From contig NZ_JANHJQ010000007.1 in the NCBI RefSeq assembly GCF_024609785.1, positions 148,291 through 212,290 of the forward strand: a stretch of DNA of 64,000 nucleotides. Direction: 5' to 3'. The translations under genes and the position numbers were made by a program. Origin of the DNA: Pseudalkalibacillus decolorationis (GTDB lineage: Bacteria; Bacillota; Bacilli; Bacillales; Fictibacillaceae). Below are positions 34,372-44,975 of this stretch, piece after piece. The notes beneath the pieces are model-generated. The model did no database searches and was not told the DNA's origin. It saw only the letters and a list, made by a program, of their open reading frames with translations. Numbering within the stretch: the first letter of the stretch is position 1; the number at the start of each line of letters is the position of its first letter.

Positions 34372-34388
34372 GTTATAATGATTATAAC
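34372..34388 (-). promoter_or_regulatory. Toxin-antitoxin operator over the -10 box
   Basis: GTTATAATGATTATAAC is a perfect 8-1-8 palindrome that contains a TATAAT-like -10 box for the minus strand. It lies 24 bases before the antitoxin ATG. AbrB/MazE-type antitoxins typically bind such sites to repress their own operon. Confidence 0.65.
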
Positions 34389-34534
34389 ATAATTCATTCA
34401 TAAAAAAATTCTTATGAAAACAAATTGATATTAAATTAGGATATAACGAAGCTATCATAAGACTTTAAGGCTAGTCTTATATTATATCTAGCGAAGTTTC
34501 ATTAGTTCTGAAATAATTTTGTGTTAAAATTCAG

Positions 34535-34656
34535 AATTGTATTGACAATTCAATTGACGTATTATAGTATTTTAATTAAATTAAGCATGTAACCTTAAGT
34601 GGGCATAAGCTGAGAAACCAATTTATTGGTTTTTGGTTTGTGCGCGCTTTTTTTGC
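34535..34656 (+). other. Promoter-like and hairpin-containing gap
   Basis: TTGACA and a second TTGACG occur at about 34541-34560, followed by AT-rich -10-like sequence, then AAACCAATTTATTGGTTT (a hairpin) and a GCGCGC followed by eight T before the next repeat. This could encode a short transcript ending near 34655, but there is no conserved frame. A 14-codon ORF with no known match lies further on at about 34781-34825. Confidence 0.3.
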
Positions 34657-34748
34657 ACGTTAAGAAAGTATAAAAATACTTTCTATAGTATAAGTGCAAC
34701 TATGGCGATCACCAGCGCTAAGACTTGGTGCTAGCCAAGTTTTCTTTA
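34657..34748 (+). repeat. Dispersed two-hairpin repeat, 92-bp form
   Basis: Full copy from ACGTTAAGAAAG to TTTTCTTTA. Relative to the copy at 33556 it has several changes in hairpin 2 (GGCGATCACCAGCGCTAAGA and TTGGTGCTAGCC), some of them in paired positions. Confidence 0.92.
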
Positions 34749-34908
34749 TTATTATTAAAAATTTTATAGAGGAGTGCAATGATGAATTTTGGAGGTGATT
34801 CACCTTTATCTGTTCCTGTGTAGCGCATTAAAGTAACTCGGATTTATATTTATTTTCGACTGTAGGAGGGAAGACTTTCAAGAAGGGTGGTTAAGAATTT
34901 TTGATTAC

Positions 34909-35034
34909 ACGTTAAGAAAGTATAACTTTTCAGCTGGAAGTAAACCGACGTTGAGGAAAAGTTTAAGTCCTAAGTATAAGCGCAACTAAGGCGATCGCCA
35001 GCGCTAAGGCTTGGCGCTAGCCAAGTTTTCTTTA
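34909..35034 (+). repeat. Dispersed repeat, 126-bp long subfamily
   Basis: Starts like the 92-bp form (ACGTTAAGAAAGTATA) and shares its second half from AGTATAAGCGCAACTAAGGC to TTTTCTTTA, but hairpin 1 is replaced by a longer segment whose ends AACTTTTC and GAAAAGTT are complementary. The same segment occurs in the degraded copy at 4430-4539, so this is a distinct subfamily. Confidence 0.92.
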
Positions 35035-35035
35035 C

Positions 35036-35127
35036 ACGTTAAGAAAGTATAAAAATACTTTCTATAGTATAAGCGCAACTAAGGCGCAGCCGGCGCCAAA
35101 GGCTTGGCGCTAGCCAAGTTTTCTTTA
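35036..35127 (+). repeat. Dispersed two-hairpin repeat, 92-bp form, in tandem
   Basis: Directly abuts the long-form copy, with only one base between the two. Hairpin 2 has the variant GCAGCCGGCGCC. It ends 20 bases before the GH89 ATG, so all or part lies in that gene's leader. Confidence 0.92.
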
Positions 35128-35147
35128 AAATTGAAGAGGTGATTATA

Positions 35148-38100
35148 ATGAAAAAAATATTTTCAGTCCTATGTGTTCTCATTATGATAGTTTCCTTTAT
35201 TCAACCTATTTCACAATTAGAATTTATTCCATCAGCAAAAGCAAAGAGTAATGGGGATAACATGGAATCGAATAGTGAACCTACTGTTTTAAAGAAGGGT
35301 AAACCAGAGAAAGGTATTTTCGACACTAAGCCGGCAGAAAAATCACTAAAAAGGGTTCTTCCCCGTCATTATAAACAAGTTGAATTCCTTGCTGTGCAAA
35401 AAGATGAAAAAGGAAATGATTATTTTCGAATAACAGGTAAGCCTGGGAAGATTCAGATTCAAGGAACCTCCCCTGCTGTTTTGCTGACGGGGTTCAACTG
35501 GTATTTAAAATATACGGCAAAAGGTAATATCACTTGGAATGGAGAACAATTAAACTTACCTAAAACCTTGCCTGCACCAGAAACTGAAATCATAAAAACG
35601 GCAAATGTTCCTCATCGATTTGCATTAAACGATACAGATGATGGATATACAGGAGCTTATCGGAAATGGAAAGATTGGGAGAGGACCATTGATGTGCTTG
35701 CCCTTCAGGGAGTCAATGAGGTTCTGGTGACTGTTGGTCAAGAAGCAGTTTATTACGATACGTTTAAAGAATTTGGTTACAGTTCAGAAGAGTTACTTAA
35801 ATGGATTCCCCAACCAAGCCATCAACCTTGGTGGCTACTGCAGAATATGTGTTGCTTCGGGGGATCCGTAACTGAAGAATTGATTGAGGAAAGAGCGGAG
35901 CTTGGGAAGAAAATTGCCAACAGATTACGTGAGCTTGGAATGACACCGGTATTCCCAGGTTATTACGGTACGGTTCCTTTGGATTTTGTTAAAAAAAACC
36001 CGCAAGGAAGAGTTATATCTCAAGGTGATTGGATATCAGGCTTTAGGCGACCAGATTGGCTCGATCCGCGAAATGAGCTTTTCACAAAAGTTGCTGAGAC
36101 ATTTTACAAAAAACAAGAAAAGCGATTTGGAGAAACAACAATGTACAAGATGGATCTTTTGCATGAAGGTGGACGACCAGGAGATGTACCAGTAGATGAT
36201 GCAGCTGGAGCAGTTGAGGCTGCTCTTCAAAAAGCACATCCAGGGGCCATTTGGGCAATTCTTGGTTGGCAGAGTAATCCCAGTAAGGAATTGATTGCCC
36301 CTCTTGATAAAGACAAGGTTCTTATCCTTGATGGTCTGTCAGATCGATACTCAAACCTAAACAGGGAATCCACCTGGCCAGACACCCCTTATGCTTTCGG
36401 TTCCATTTGGAACTTTGGGGGTCATACAACTATGGGGGCTAATATGTCAGTATGGAATGAAAGGTACTGGGAATGGAAAGAAAAATCGGGGAGTAACCTT
36501 TCAGGTATAGCCATGATGCCTGAAGCAAGCGACAATAACCCGGTAGCTTTTGATTTCCTCACCGAAATGGCTTGGCAAGATGGACCTGTAGATATGGATG
36601 AGTGGTTTTCTAAGTGGGCTGAGCGCCGTTATGGCAAGGCTGATAAGCATGCTGAAGCTGCGTGGAATATTTTACAAAATACAGCCTATAATATGCCTGC
36701 TGATGGGTGGAGCGAGGCGCAGGATGGCTTGTTTGGAGCACAACCGAGTTTAAGCACCAAATCTGCAGCTTCTTGGTCACCTTCAAGTGAGCGTTATAAT
36801 ACTCAGCACTTTAACCAATCTTTATCTGAACTGCTCAAAGTTGCTCCAGAGCTCAGAAAAAGCAGTGCATACAAGTATGATTTAATGGATGTTACACGCC
36901 AGGTGCTTTCGAATCAAAGCCGAGTACTATTACCAAAAATAAAAGAAGCATACGATGCAAAAGATGAAAAACTATTTGTACACTATACTAATAAATGGTT
37001 AGAGTGGATGAAACTTTTGGATGAAGTAGTTTCTACGAATAAGCAAACGATGCTTGGGCCTTGGCTAAAACAAGCAAAATCTTGGGCATCGGATAAAGAA
37101 GAAGCAGCCCGACTTGAGTATGACGCCCGTTCAATTATTACAGTATGGGGAGATAGTCAACCTTCTAAATCGGGACTTCACGATTATGCCAATCGCGAGT
37201 GGGGCGGCCTGGTAGGTAGCTTCTATTATGATAGATGGAAAACGTATTTTGATGAACTGAGTAGTGCTCTAAAAGAAGAGAGACAGCCTAAGCAAATTGA
37301 TTGGTATGCTATGGGGGATGAGTGGGCCCATAGTCAAAATAAATATCCACACAAGCCAGGTGGTGATATTCATAAAATTTCAGAAAAAGTGCTTGAGGAA
37401 TTATCAAACTTTGGATTTCCATTAACCAGTGAAGTTTCTGTTTCAAGTGGAGTTATTTCAGTTGGAGAGCCTGTAACAGTCACTGTCAAATTAACCAATG
37501 ACAACAGCTTCTCAACTGCAGAGGATATTAACCTCACATTAAACTCACCTCCAGGATTTAATGTGAAGCCACTTGGTGACACAACATTTAATGACCTATT
37601 ACCAGGGGAGTCAGTGTCTTTGAAATATAAAATTACACTATCTGAAGAAGTTTCTGTTTTTAATTTGGTTGAAATAATTGCAACAGAAACCTCCTATCAC
37701 ATTGGGGACAAAAGCCAGAGGTCTACAAATAGCGTTAAGTTGATGACAATAAACAATGTAGGCCCAGAATTCAAAACCATTTCTTTTAATGACTCCGTTT
37801 TTGGACAATTAGAAAGTTCATTTGGTATCTATGGTGGGGGAACTGATCTTTGGGGCGGTACAAATGGTTTTGGTTCTATTTATCGTGAAGATGAAATGAA
37901 GGATGGAACAACGGTAACGACACGTGTAGTAAGCCAGGATAACACATGGTCTTGGGCTCGTGCTGGAATAATGGCCCGTAATGACATGACCCAAAATGGT
38001 TCTAAAGGATATTTAAATTTAGCCATCACTCCAGGGAACGGTTGTGTCCTCTCATGGGATTCAAATGATGATGGACGGCTAGATACATTTTCGCAAAAGG

Positions 38101-38318
38101 CATCCTTTACAACTCCTGTATACCTAAAATTAACTAAAAATGGATCCTCCTTCACAGGTTCTTGTAGTTCAGACGGGACAAATTGGACCACGGTTGGGAC
38201 AGCATCTATAAACAATGCTGCTCCGGCTCAGGACGTAGGTCTATTTATGAGTGCAGTCAACGTCGTTTCGGGAAAAAAAGGATTAGTGGAATTTAATAAC
38301 TTTACTGTAAATCCATAA
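35148..38318 (+). CDS. Secreted alpha-N-acetylglucosaminidase (GH89)
   Basis: Encodes a 1056-residue exported glycosidase. After a signal peptide (KIFSVLCVLIMIVSFIQPIS), residues about 50-160 form the NAGLU N-terminal domain, about 160-500 the (beta/alpha)8 barrel (VPHRFALNDTDDGYTGAYR, WWLLQNMCCFGG, MTPVFPGYYGTVP, KMDLLHEGGRPGDVP, and the NFGGHTTMGAN segment), and about 500-745 the helical C-terminal domain. A NEW3-type Ig-like domain (PVTVTVKLTNDNS) and a C-terminal concanavalin-like domain (WSWARAGIMARND) follow. GH89 enzymes remove terminal alpha-1,4-linked GlcNAc from glycans such as mucin or heparan sulphate. ATG 35148 has GAGGTG seven bases upstream. Confidence 0.93.
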   Translation: MKKIFSVLCVLIMIVSFIQPISQLEFIPSAKAKSNGDNMESNSEPTVLKKGKPEKGIFDTKPAEKSLKRVLPRHYKQVEFLAVQKDEKGNDYFRITGKPGKIQIQGTSPAVLLTGFNWYLKYTAKGNITWNGEQLNLPKTLPAPETEIIKTANVPHRFALNDTDDGYTGAYRKWKDWERTIDVLALQGVNEVLVTVGQEAVYYDTFKEFGYSSEELLKWIPQPSHQPWWLLQNMCCFGGSVTEELIEERAELGKKIANRLRELGMTPVFPGYYGTVPLDFVKKNPQGRVISQGDWISGFRRPDWLDPRNELFTKVAETFYKKQEKRFGETTMYKMDLLHEGGRPGDVPVDDAAGAVEAALQKAHPGAIWAILGWQSNPSKELIAPLDKDKVLILDGLSDRYSNLNRESTWPDTPYAFGSIWNFGGHTTMGANMSVWNERYWEWKEKSGSNLSGIAMMPEASDNNPVAFDFLTEMAWQDGPVDMDEWFSKWAERRYGKADKHAEAAWNILQNTAYNMPADGWSEAQDGLFGAQPSLSTKSAASWSPSSERYNTQHFNQSLSELLKVAPELRKSSAYKYDLMDVTRQVLSNQSRVLLPKIKEAYDAKDEKLFVHYTNKWLEWMKLLDEVVSTNKQTMLGPWLKQAKSWASDKEEAARLEYDARSIITVWGDSQPSKSGLHDYANREWGGLVGSFYYDRWKTYFDELSSALKEERQPKQIDWYAMGDEWAHSQNKYPHKPGGDIHKISEKVLEELSNFGFPLTSEVSVSSGVISVGEPVTVTVKLTNDNSFSTAEDINLTLNSPPGFNVKPLGDTTFNDLLPGESVSLKYKITLSEEVSVFNLVEIIATETSYHIGDKSQRSTNSVKLMTINNVGPEFKTISFNDSVFGQLESSFGIYGGGTDLWGGTNGFGSIYREDEMKDGTTVTTRVVSQDNTWSWARAGIMARNDMTQNGSKGYLNLAITPGNGCVLSWDSNDDGRLDTFSQKASFTTPVYLKLTKNGSSFTGSCSSDGTNWTTVGTASINNAAPAQDVGLFMSAVNVVSGKKGLVEFNNFTVNP

Positions 38319-38342
38319 ACGAATATTAATAAAAAAGTAAAT

Positions 38343-38390
38343 AACTCTCTTCGTTCTATGATTACTAGTAGATTGAGGAGAGTTTTCATT
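38343..38390 (+). terminator. Possible terminator after the GH89 gene
   Basis: AACTCTC (38343-38349) pairs with GAGAGTT (38378-38384), followed by TTTC and more T-rich sequence. The loop is long, so efficiency is uncertain. Confidence 0.5.
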
Positions 38391-38513
38391 TTTAATTTAA
38401 ACGACTTTATTGTCACTTAACAAGAAAAATGAATCTTAAATAAAAATGAGGTAGAATCTAGACAGGATGACGAAGGAGATTTTCAAACTAGACCTAAAGA
38501 GGGATGGTACTTA

Positions 38514-39068
38514 ATGGCGATACAACACAAAATACTGCCTGCAGTCCGGAATATGAAAGATTTTGAAAAATTATTAGAAAGTCCATATGAATATTTGGTT
38601 TTACTTGACAGTCACATTAGTCAGTTGAAAAGTATTGTACAACTCGCAAATCGACATAACAAAAAAATGCTCGTGCATGCAGATTTGATTCATGGGTTAA
38701 AAAATGATGAATATGCTGCTGAATTTCTCTGTCAAGAAATCAAAGTTGCAGGATTAATTTCAACCCGAGCTAATGTGATTTTAACCGCAAAGAAAAAAGG
38801 GATTTTAGCAATCCAAAGACTGTTCCTATTAGATTCTAGTGCACTTAATAAAAGTTATGTATTACTGGAGAGGACAAAGCCTGATTATATTGAAGTTCTT
38901 CCTGGGGTTATGCCAAATATCATCTCGGAGGTACATAACCATACAGGGATTCCGATATTTGCGGGAGGATTAATTCGAACGATAGAGGATGTCGAAAATG
39001 CACTAACAGCAGGAGCCACGGCAGTAACAACGTCGAGGACAGAATTATGGGACTACTACGTAACCTAA
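38514..39068 (+). CDS. glpP: Glycerol uptake operon antiterminator GlpP
   Basis: Encodes a 184-residue TIM-barrel-like protein of the GlpP family. Motifs are [37 protein letters not shown], and C-terminal [20 protein letters not shown]. In B. subtilis, GlpP with glycerol-3-phosphate binds the glp leader mRNAs and prevents premature termination. Here the regulated leaders are seen before glpF (39152) and before glpD (41652). The gene itself precedes glpF and has its own ribosome binding site (AGAGGG). Confidence 0.93.
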   Translation: MAIQHKILPAVRNMKDFEKLLESPYEYLVLLDSHISQLKSIVQLANRHNKKMLVHADLIHGLKNDEYAAEFLCQEIKVAGLISTRANVILTAKKKGILAIQRLFLLDSSALNKSYVLLERTKPDYIEVLPGVMPNIISEVHNHTGIPIFAGGLIRTIEDVENALTAGATAVTTSRTELWDYYVT

Positions 39069-39086
39069 TTGTAATAATCTAACATA

Positions 39087-39202
39087 TTGACAATGCATTG
39101 ATTATCATGTAATTTAGAAGACAAGTTAATATATGTGACGGAGAAATGGAGATCCACACTAATCACTCATTTTATATGAGGAGATTCGTGTGGATTTTTT
39201 TC
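39087..39202 (+). promoter_or_regulatory. glpF promoter and GlpP-dependent antiterminator leader
   Basis: TTGACA (39087-39092) and TAATTT (39110-39115) are spaced by 17 bp. The leader contains AAGTTAATAT (39123) and GGAGAAATGGAGA, both repeated in the glpD leader. A terminator hairpin follows: ATCCACAC (39152-39159) with GTGTGGAT (39188-39195) then seven T. GlpP would bind the leader and prevent the hairpin from stopping transcription. Confidence 0.85.
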
Positions 39203-39250
39203 ATTCCTCTATATGAAAGGGTTTTCATAACATTGACAGGAGGAATTAAA

Positions 39251-40069
39251 ATGTCCGCATTTATGGCAGAGATCATTGGGACGATGATTTTAGTTATTCT
39301 AGGAGGAGGCGTGGTTGGAGGTGTCGTATTAAATAAAACGAAGGCACAAGATTCCGGCTGGATCGTAATCACAATGGGTTGGGGTCTGGCAGTAGCAATG
39401 GCCGTCTATGCAGTTGGAGGTATAAGTGGTGCTCATATTAATCCTGCCGTTACATTAGGGTTTGCTGTAATTGGTGAGTTTCCTTGGGCAGATGTACCAA
39501 AATATATTGCTGGTCAAATGATTGGTGCATTTTTGGGAGCTGTTATTGTTTACTTACATTATTTACCCCATTGGAGAGTTACAAAGGATAAGGCTGCAAA
39601 ACTTGGAGTGTTTTCAACGGATCCTGCAATCAGGCACTCATTTTCGAACTTATTAAGTGAGATCATTGGAACATTTGTCTTAGTGATGGGTCTATTAGCG
39701 ATTGGTGCAAATGAATTTACAGAAGGCTTAAATCCACTAATCGTCGGATTCCTGATTATTGCAATTGGCCTTTCTCTCGGAGGAACAACTGGATATGCGA
39801 TTAATCCGGCACGTGATTTAGGCCCGCGAATTGCTCATTTTATATTGCCAATTGCAGGTAAAGGATCTTCTGATTGGGGTTATGCTTGGATACCGATTGC
39901 AGGTCCAATACTGGGTGGGATTTTCGGTGCCCTATTTTATAAAAAGTTTTTTACAGGAGCTGAATCGGTAGGGTTCTGGATCGTAGGTGCTCTTATATTA
40001 GTGATTTTATCAGCAGCGTTTGTTACAAGTGAAAAAGATACAGAAAAGGAAGAAAGATCGGCAGCTTAA
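39251..40069 (+). CDS. glpF: Glycerol facilitator GlpF (MIP family)
   Basis: Encodes a 272-residue six-helix aquaglyceroporin. Both NPA motifs are present: HINPAVTLGFA near residue 60 and YAINPARDLGPR near residue 180; the Asp in the ARDLGPR sequence is diagnostic for glycerol channels. A frame continues upstream through the terminator leader, but ATG 39251 with AGGAGG is the start. Passive glycerol entry is followed by phosphorylation by GlpK, encoded 39 bases further on. Confidence 0.95.
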   Translation: MSAFMAEIIGTMILVILGGGVVGGVVLNKTKAQDSGWIVITMGWGLAVAMAVYAVGGISGAHINPAVTLGFAVIGEFPWADVPKYIAGQMIGAFLGAVIVYLHYLPHWRVTKDKAAKLGVFSTDPAIRHSFSNLLSEIIGTFVLVMGLLAIGANEFTEGLNPLIVGFLIIAIGLSLGGTTGYAINPARDLGPRIAHFILPIAGKGSSDWGYAWIPIAGPILGGIFGALFYKKFFTGAESVGFWIVGALILVILSAAFVTSEKDTEKEERSAA

Positions 40070-40087
40070 ACGATTTACTAATAGTAG

Positions 40088-41599
<1,512 letters not shown>

Positions 41600-41624
41600 A
41601 ATAAGATTATGATAAGATAAAATC

Positions 41625-41713
41625 AAGTTAATATCTGGTTGGAGATACGGAGAGACCACAACACCCTTATAAGTTACCGTGCTTATAAGCGTTCGTTGTG
41701 GTCTCTTTTTTTT
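41625..41713 (+). promoter_or_regulatory. GlpP-dependent antiterminator leader of glpD
   Basis: AAGTTAATAT (41625-41634) and GGAGATACGGAGA repeat the arrangement seen in the glpF leader. The terminator has an 11-bp stem, GAGACCACAAC (41652-41662) and GTTGTGGTCTC (41695-41705), followed by eight T. It is the second GlpP target in the window. Confidence 0.85.
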
Positions 41714-41715
41714 AC

Positions 41716-41770
41716 ACATTAAAAAAGTGTCTATACTATTTATAATACAACTAATAACAACGGTGATCGC
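41716..41770 (+). repeat. Degenerate relic of the dispersed repeat
   Basis: ACATTAAAAAAGTGTCTATA followed by a short ACTATTTATAATACAACTAA and GGTGATCGC resembles the first half of the 92-bp repeat with many changes. It ends 20 bases before the glpD start. Confidence 0.45.
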
Positions 41771-41789
41771 ATATATGGAGGGAGACAAC

Positions 41790-43481
41790 ATGATGACTAC
41801 ATCATTTTCAGGGAAAGAGCGTACGAACTATTTAAACGCCATGCAGAATGAGGAACAGTATGATGTACTAGTTATAGGCGGCGGAATTACAGGTGCTGGG
41901 ATCGCGCTAGATGCTGTAACTCGTGGAATGAAGACCGCATTAGTGGATATGCAGGACTTTGCCGCGGGAACGTCAAGTCGTTCGACGAAATTGGTCCATG
42001 GTGGCCTACGTTATTTAAAGCAATTCGAAATAAAAATGGTAGCTGAAGTCGGTAAAGAGCGGGCGATTGTTTATGAGAATGGACCGCATGTAACAACACC
42101 AGAGTGGATGCTGTTGCCAATTTATAAAGGAGGTACATTCGGGAAATTCAGTACGTCTATAGGGTTAAGGGTGTATGACTTCTTAGCTGGTGTAAAACGA
42201 AGTGAACGGCGTAAGATGCTGAATGTTAATGAAACATTGAAGAAAGAGCCGACTCTGAAAAATGATGATCTTAAAGGCGGCGGGTATTACGTAGAGTACC
42301 GTACGGACGATGCACGGCTGACGATTGAAGTGTTGAAGAAGGCAGTTGAAAATGGAGTTAAGGCGGTAAATTACGCAAAAGTAGAACAGTTCATATACGA
42401 GGGTGAAAAAGCAGTGGGTGTCGTTGTAGAGGATCAATTGAAAGGCGAAACCTACCAAATTCGTGCTAAAAAGATCGTAAATGCGGCTGGACCTTGGGTT
42501 GATACACTCCGGGAAAAGGATCAATCAAAACGGGGTAAAACATTGCATCTAACGAAGGGTGTCCATCTTGTTTTTGATAGTCAGCGTTTTCCGCTACGAC
42601 AAGCGATCTATTTTGATACGCCTGATGGCCGAATGGTGTTTGCAATCCCACGAGGAGGAAAAACGTATGTAGGCACTACAGATACGAATTATAATGTAGA
42701 TACAGATATCGCCCATCCTCAAATGACTGTTGATGATCGTGACTATCTGATCCAAGCGATACAATTTATGTTTCCGGATCTTGAGATTAACGCGGAAGAT
42801 ATTGAGTCGAGTTGGGCAGGGCTTCGGCCACTTATACATGAAGAAGGTAAAGATCCGTCTGAGATTTCTCGGAAAGATGAGATCTTCATTTCTGACTCAG
42901 GGTTGATTACCATTGCAGGTGGAAAGCTGACAGGTTATCGTAAAATGGCGGATAGTATCGTAAATCTCCTGGCGAAAGAATTGACTGGAGACGGTGACAG
43001 TGCTTATCCAAGCTGTCAAACCAAGCATATGCCGATTTCAGGTGGTGAGGTTGGTGGATCGGATAACTTCCCTGCTTTTATGGATGAAAAAGTAAAGACA
43101 GGGGTAGAGTTAGGTCTGAATGAATCAGAAGCGCGAGCTCTCGTTCAACGCTATGGCTCTAACATCGATCATGTTTATAAGTTCATTGATAAGAATGATG
43201 ATGGTGAGCACAGTTTACCTATGGATGTATTAGCTTCCGTGCATTATAGTATTGAAAAGGAAATGACTACTAAGCCGACCGACCTCTTTATTCGTCGTAC
43301 CGGTGCACTCTATTTTAATATCGAATGGGTACGGAAGTGGAAAAAGCCAATTATTGAATTGATGGCGACACAAATGAATTGGACAGAAGAGGAAATTCGA
43401 AGCTATACAGTGGAACTTGAACAACATTTGGTCGATGCGGTTGTTCCAGTTGATGTAGCGGAAGATCAATCTGCTGGTTGA
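41790..43481 (+). CDS. glpD: Aerobic glycerol-3-phosphate dehydrogenase
   Basis: Encodes a 563-residue FAD enzyme that oxidises glycerol-3-phosphate to DHAP and passes electrons to menaquinone. The FAD-binding [21 protein letters not shown] lies near residue 24 (shown here only in part: [12 protein letters not shown]), and [20 protein letters not shown], and [16 protein letters not shown] follow. GGAGGG is six bases before the ATG at 41790. The open frame extends into the leader but lacks similarity there. Length fits the family (about 555-560). Confidence 0.95.
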   Translation: MMTTSFSGKERTNYLNAMQNEEQYDVLVIGGGITGAGIALDAVTRGMKTALVDMQDFAAGTSSRSTKLVHGGLRYLKQFEIKMVAEVGKERAIVYENGPHVTTPEWMLLPIYKGGTFGKFSTSIGLRVYDFLAGVKRSERRKMLNVNETLKKEPTLKNDDLKGGGYYVEYRTDDARLTIEVLKKAVENGVKAVNYAKVEQFIYEGEKAVGVVVEDQLKGETYQIRAKKIVNAAGPWVDTLREKDQSKRGKTLHLTKGVHLVFDSQRFPLRQAIYFDTPDGRMVFAIPRGGKTYVGTTDTNYNVDTDIAHPQMTVDDRDYLIQAIQFMFPDLEINAEDIESSWAGLRPLIHEEGKDPSEISRKDEIFISDSGLITIAGGKLTGYRKMADSIVNLLAKELTGDGDSAYPSCQTKHMPISGGEVGGSDNFPAFMDEKVKTGVELGLNESEARALVQRYGSNIDHVYKFIDKNDDGEHSLPMDVLASVHYSIEKEMTTKPTDLFIRRTGALYFNIEWVRKWKKPIIELMATQMNWTEEEIRSYTVELEQHLVDAVVPVDVAEDQSAG

Positions 43482-43498
43482 TTACGAATAGTAAGTGA

Positions 43499-43526
43499 GG
43501 TTAGGTGTTTGGACTAGCACCTAACC
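43499..43526 (+). terminator. Terminator hairpin after glpD
   Basis: GGTTAGGTG (43499-43507) pairs perfectly with CACCTAACC (43518-43526) and is followed by TTGTTT. The hairpin is strong; the T-tract is short. Confidence 0.75.
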
Positions 43527-43635
43527 TTGTTTATATGAACCATCTAGTTGCGAATAAACTAAAATTTCTTTGGTATAACGGTTACGGTTTGATATAATTA
43601 TAATGTCATTAAAATTTCGAAAGGTGGTGTCAAAC

Positions 43636-43845
43636 ATGTCAGAGGAAAAATTGGACAAACTTCTAAATGTTATGGTGGAAATGAAGGGGGAGTTCGTAGG
43701 ATTTAGAAAAGAATTTAATGATTTTAGAAAAGAGACCAATGAGAAATTAGATACAATTGAAAGTAATATCGAACTACTTGCTTCTAAAACATGGAACAAC
43801 GAAAAAGATATATACAGAATGAAGAATTTAATGGGAATCAAGTGA
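43636..43845 (+). CDS. Small coiled-coil protein
   Basis: Encodes 69 residues, almost entirely charged and helical with heptad spacing (KLDKLLNVMVEMKGEFVGFR, then KEFNDFRKETNEKLDTIESN). No signal peptide or membrane segment. The start at 43636 has AAGGTGGTG upstream; the frame is open to 43603. Small proteins of this type are common in Bacillus, sometimes near phage or toxin genes, but no function can be assigned. Confidence 0.6.
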   Translation: MSEEKLDKLLNVMVEMKGEFVGFRKEFNDFRKETNEKLDTIESNIELLASKTWNNEKDIYRMKNLMGIK

Positions 43846-44060
43846 ATTTTACTCACTTTTATATACATCACTTCTGTCGACTTTGTCGAGATTTTCATGA
43901 TTTTCTCCCAGAACCACACATATTTTGATCTCCGCAAACCCCTGCCAAAAACTGATTTAGCAATTCTTTCTCTACCTTTTACATTATTAATTTAATAACT
44001 GAAATCAAAATGGGTAGAAACAGCCTTCGAACTGACTGTATCTACCCTGTTTAGTTTCCA

Positions 44061-44768
44061 TTACTGTCGGAATTGATTTTGCTGAGTATTTGGTGCTGGC
44101 GCGTAGCTTTGAAGCATTTGGGTCATGTCCTGTTGCGAAAGCTGCGGTACTTGATAATATTGATGTTTATTTTGGTAAAGAAACAGTTCATAGGCCATTT
44201 CAATAAAGTTCGGGACGCTATCGGCAATGACTCGTCTCAATACAGGGTTGGTCATTTCCATTGAGGTCATTGCTAATAATGAAGCAGTGGATTTAGCTAG
44301 CCCGAGCATATATCCCGATACTCCTTTGTCGTTCACCTGATTGGCAGAGCTGATTGGTTTACTTGGTTGGCTAGGTGACAGGCCATACACGGTATTGTTC
44401 GTTTGCTGCATTTTATAAGTATATGAAGAGTGGGAAGGCTTTTCGCCTGTTGAAAAGGTCTCTACCGCAATGTTGTATAAATCTGTGATAAACGTATGTT
44501 GCCGGTATAAAATCGTACGTAATTCCTGATCCTTAATGAACTGATCATAAATGAGATATTGATCCAACACACTCATTAACGAGGATAGAACCTCATGACT
44601 ATCGAACATTTCATGACCGCCATGATTAAGATTGGGTGGGACAGTCGTTGGTTGCTGCTGGTTTCCAGGCTGCTGATTCATCGTTCCCGTTGGCTGTGTG
44701 CCAAATTGGTTCATCCTAGGCACGTTTGTTGGTTGCTGCACACCATTTTGAGCCATTTGATTATGCAT
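44061..44768 (-). CDS. CotF-like spore coat protein
   Basis: Encodes a 235-residue protein with a Gln/Pro/Asn-rich N-terminus (about 1-50) and a Coat_F helical domain (about 55-210) with LSSLMSVLDQYLIYDQFIKD, ELRTILYRQHTFITDLYNIA and SMEMTNPVLRRVIADSVPNF. The GGAGGG site lies before ATG 44768. CotF-like proteins occur in the coat of the spore. It is divergent from the tyrosinase gene, and a second CotF-like gene lies 6 kb away, so a coat assembly role is likely. Confidence 0.88.
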   Translation of the reverse strand: MHNQMAQNGVQQPTNVPRMNQFGTQPTGTMNQQPGNQQQPTTVPPNLNHGGHEMFDSHEVLSSLMSVLDQYLIYDQFIKDQELRTILYRQHTFITDLYNIAVETFSTGEKPSHSSYTYKMQQTNNTVYGLSPSQPSKPISSANQVNDKGVSGYMLGLAKSTASLLAMTSMEMTNPVLRRVIADSVPNFIEMAYELFLYQNKHQYYQVPQLSQQDMTQMLQSYAPAPNTQQNQFRQ

Positions 44769-44975
44769 AATGATTCCCTCCATACATGTTGAAATTCCTT
44801 GTTATTGTTTGTTCTGATTTGGAAAACATGCATAACTTGTAAAATAACTGTTTTACCTAAAAACGCTTATTTCTTATCTCATTTTCTCAAAATCCACATC
44901 AGCCTATATCATCTACTAGGTGTTTTACATTCAATATACAGAGATGTGTTTTTTGAAAAATGGGGTGTGCAGAGA

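Noticed and set aside
34781..34825. A 14-codon ORF (MMNFGGDSPLSVPV) between repeat copies
   Set aside because: Very short, no homology recognised and no attenuator; kept only as a mention in the gap entry.
39146..39250. Upstream extension of glpF through the leader
   Set aside because: The extension would cover the antiterminator hairpin, and the strong AGGAGG lies before ATG 39251.
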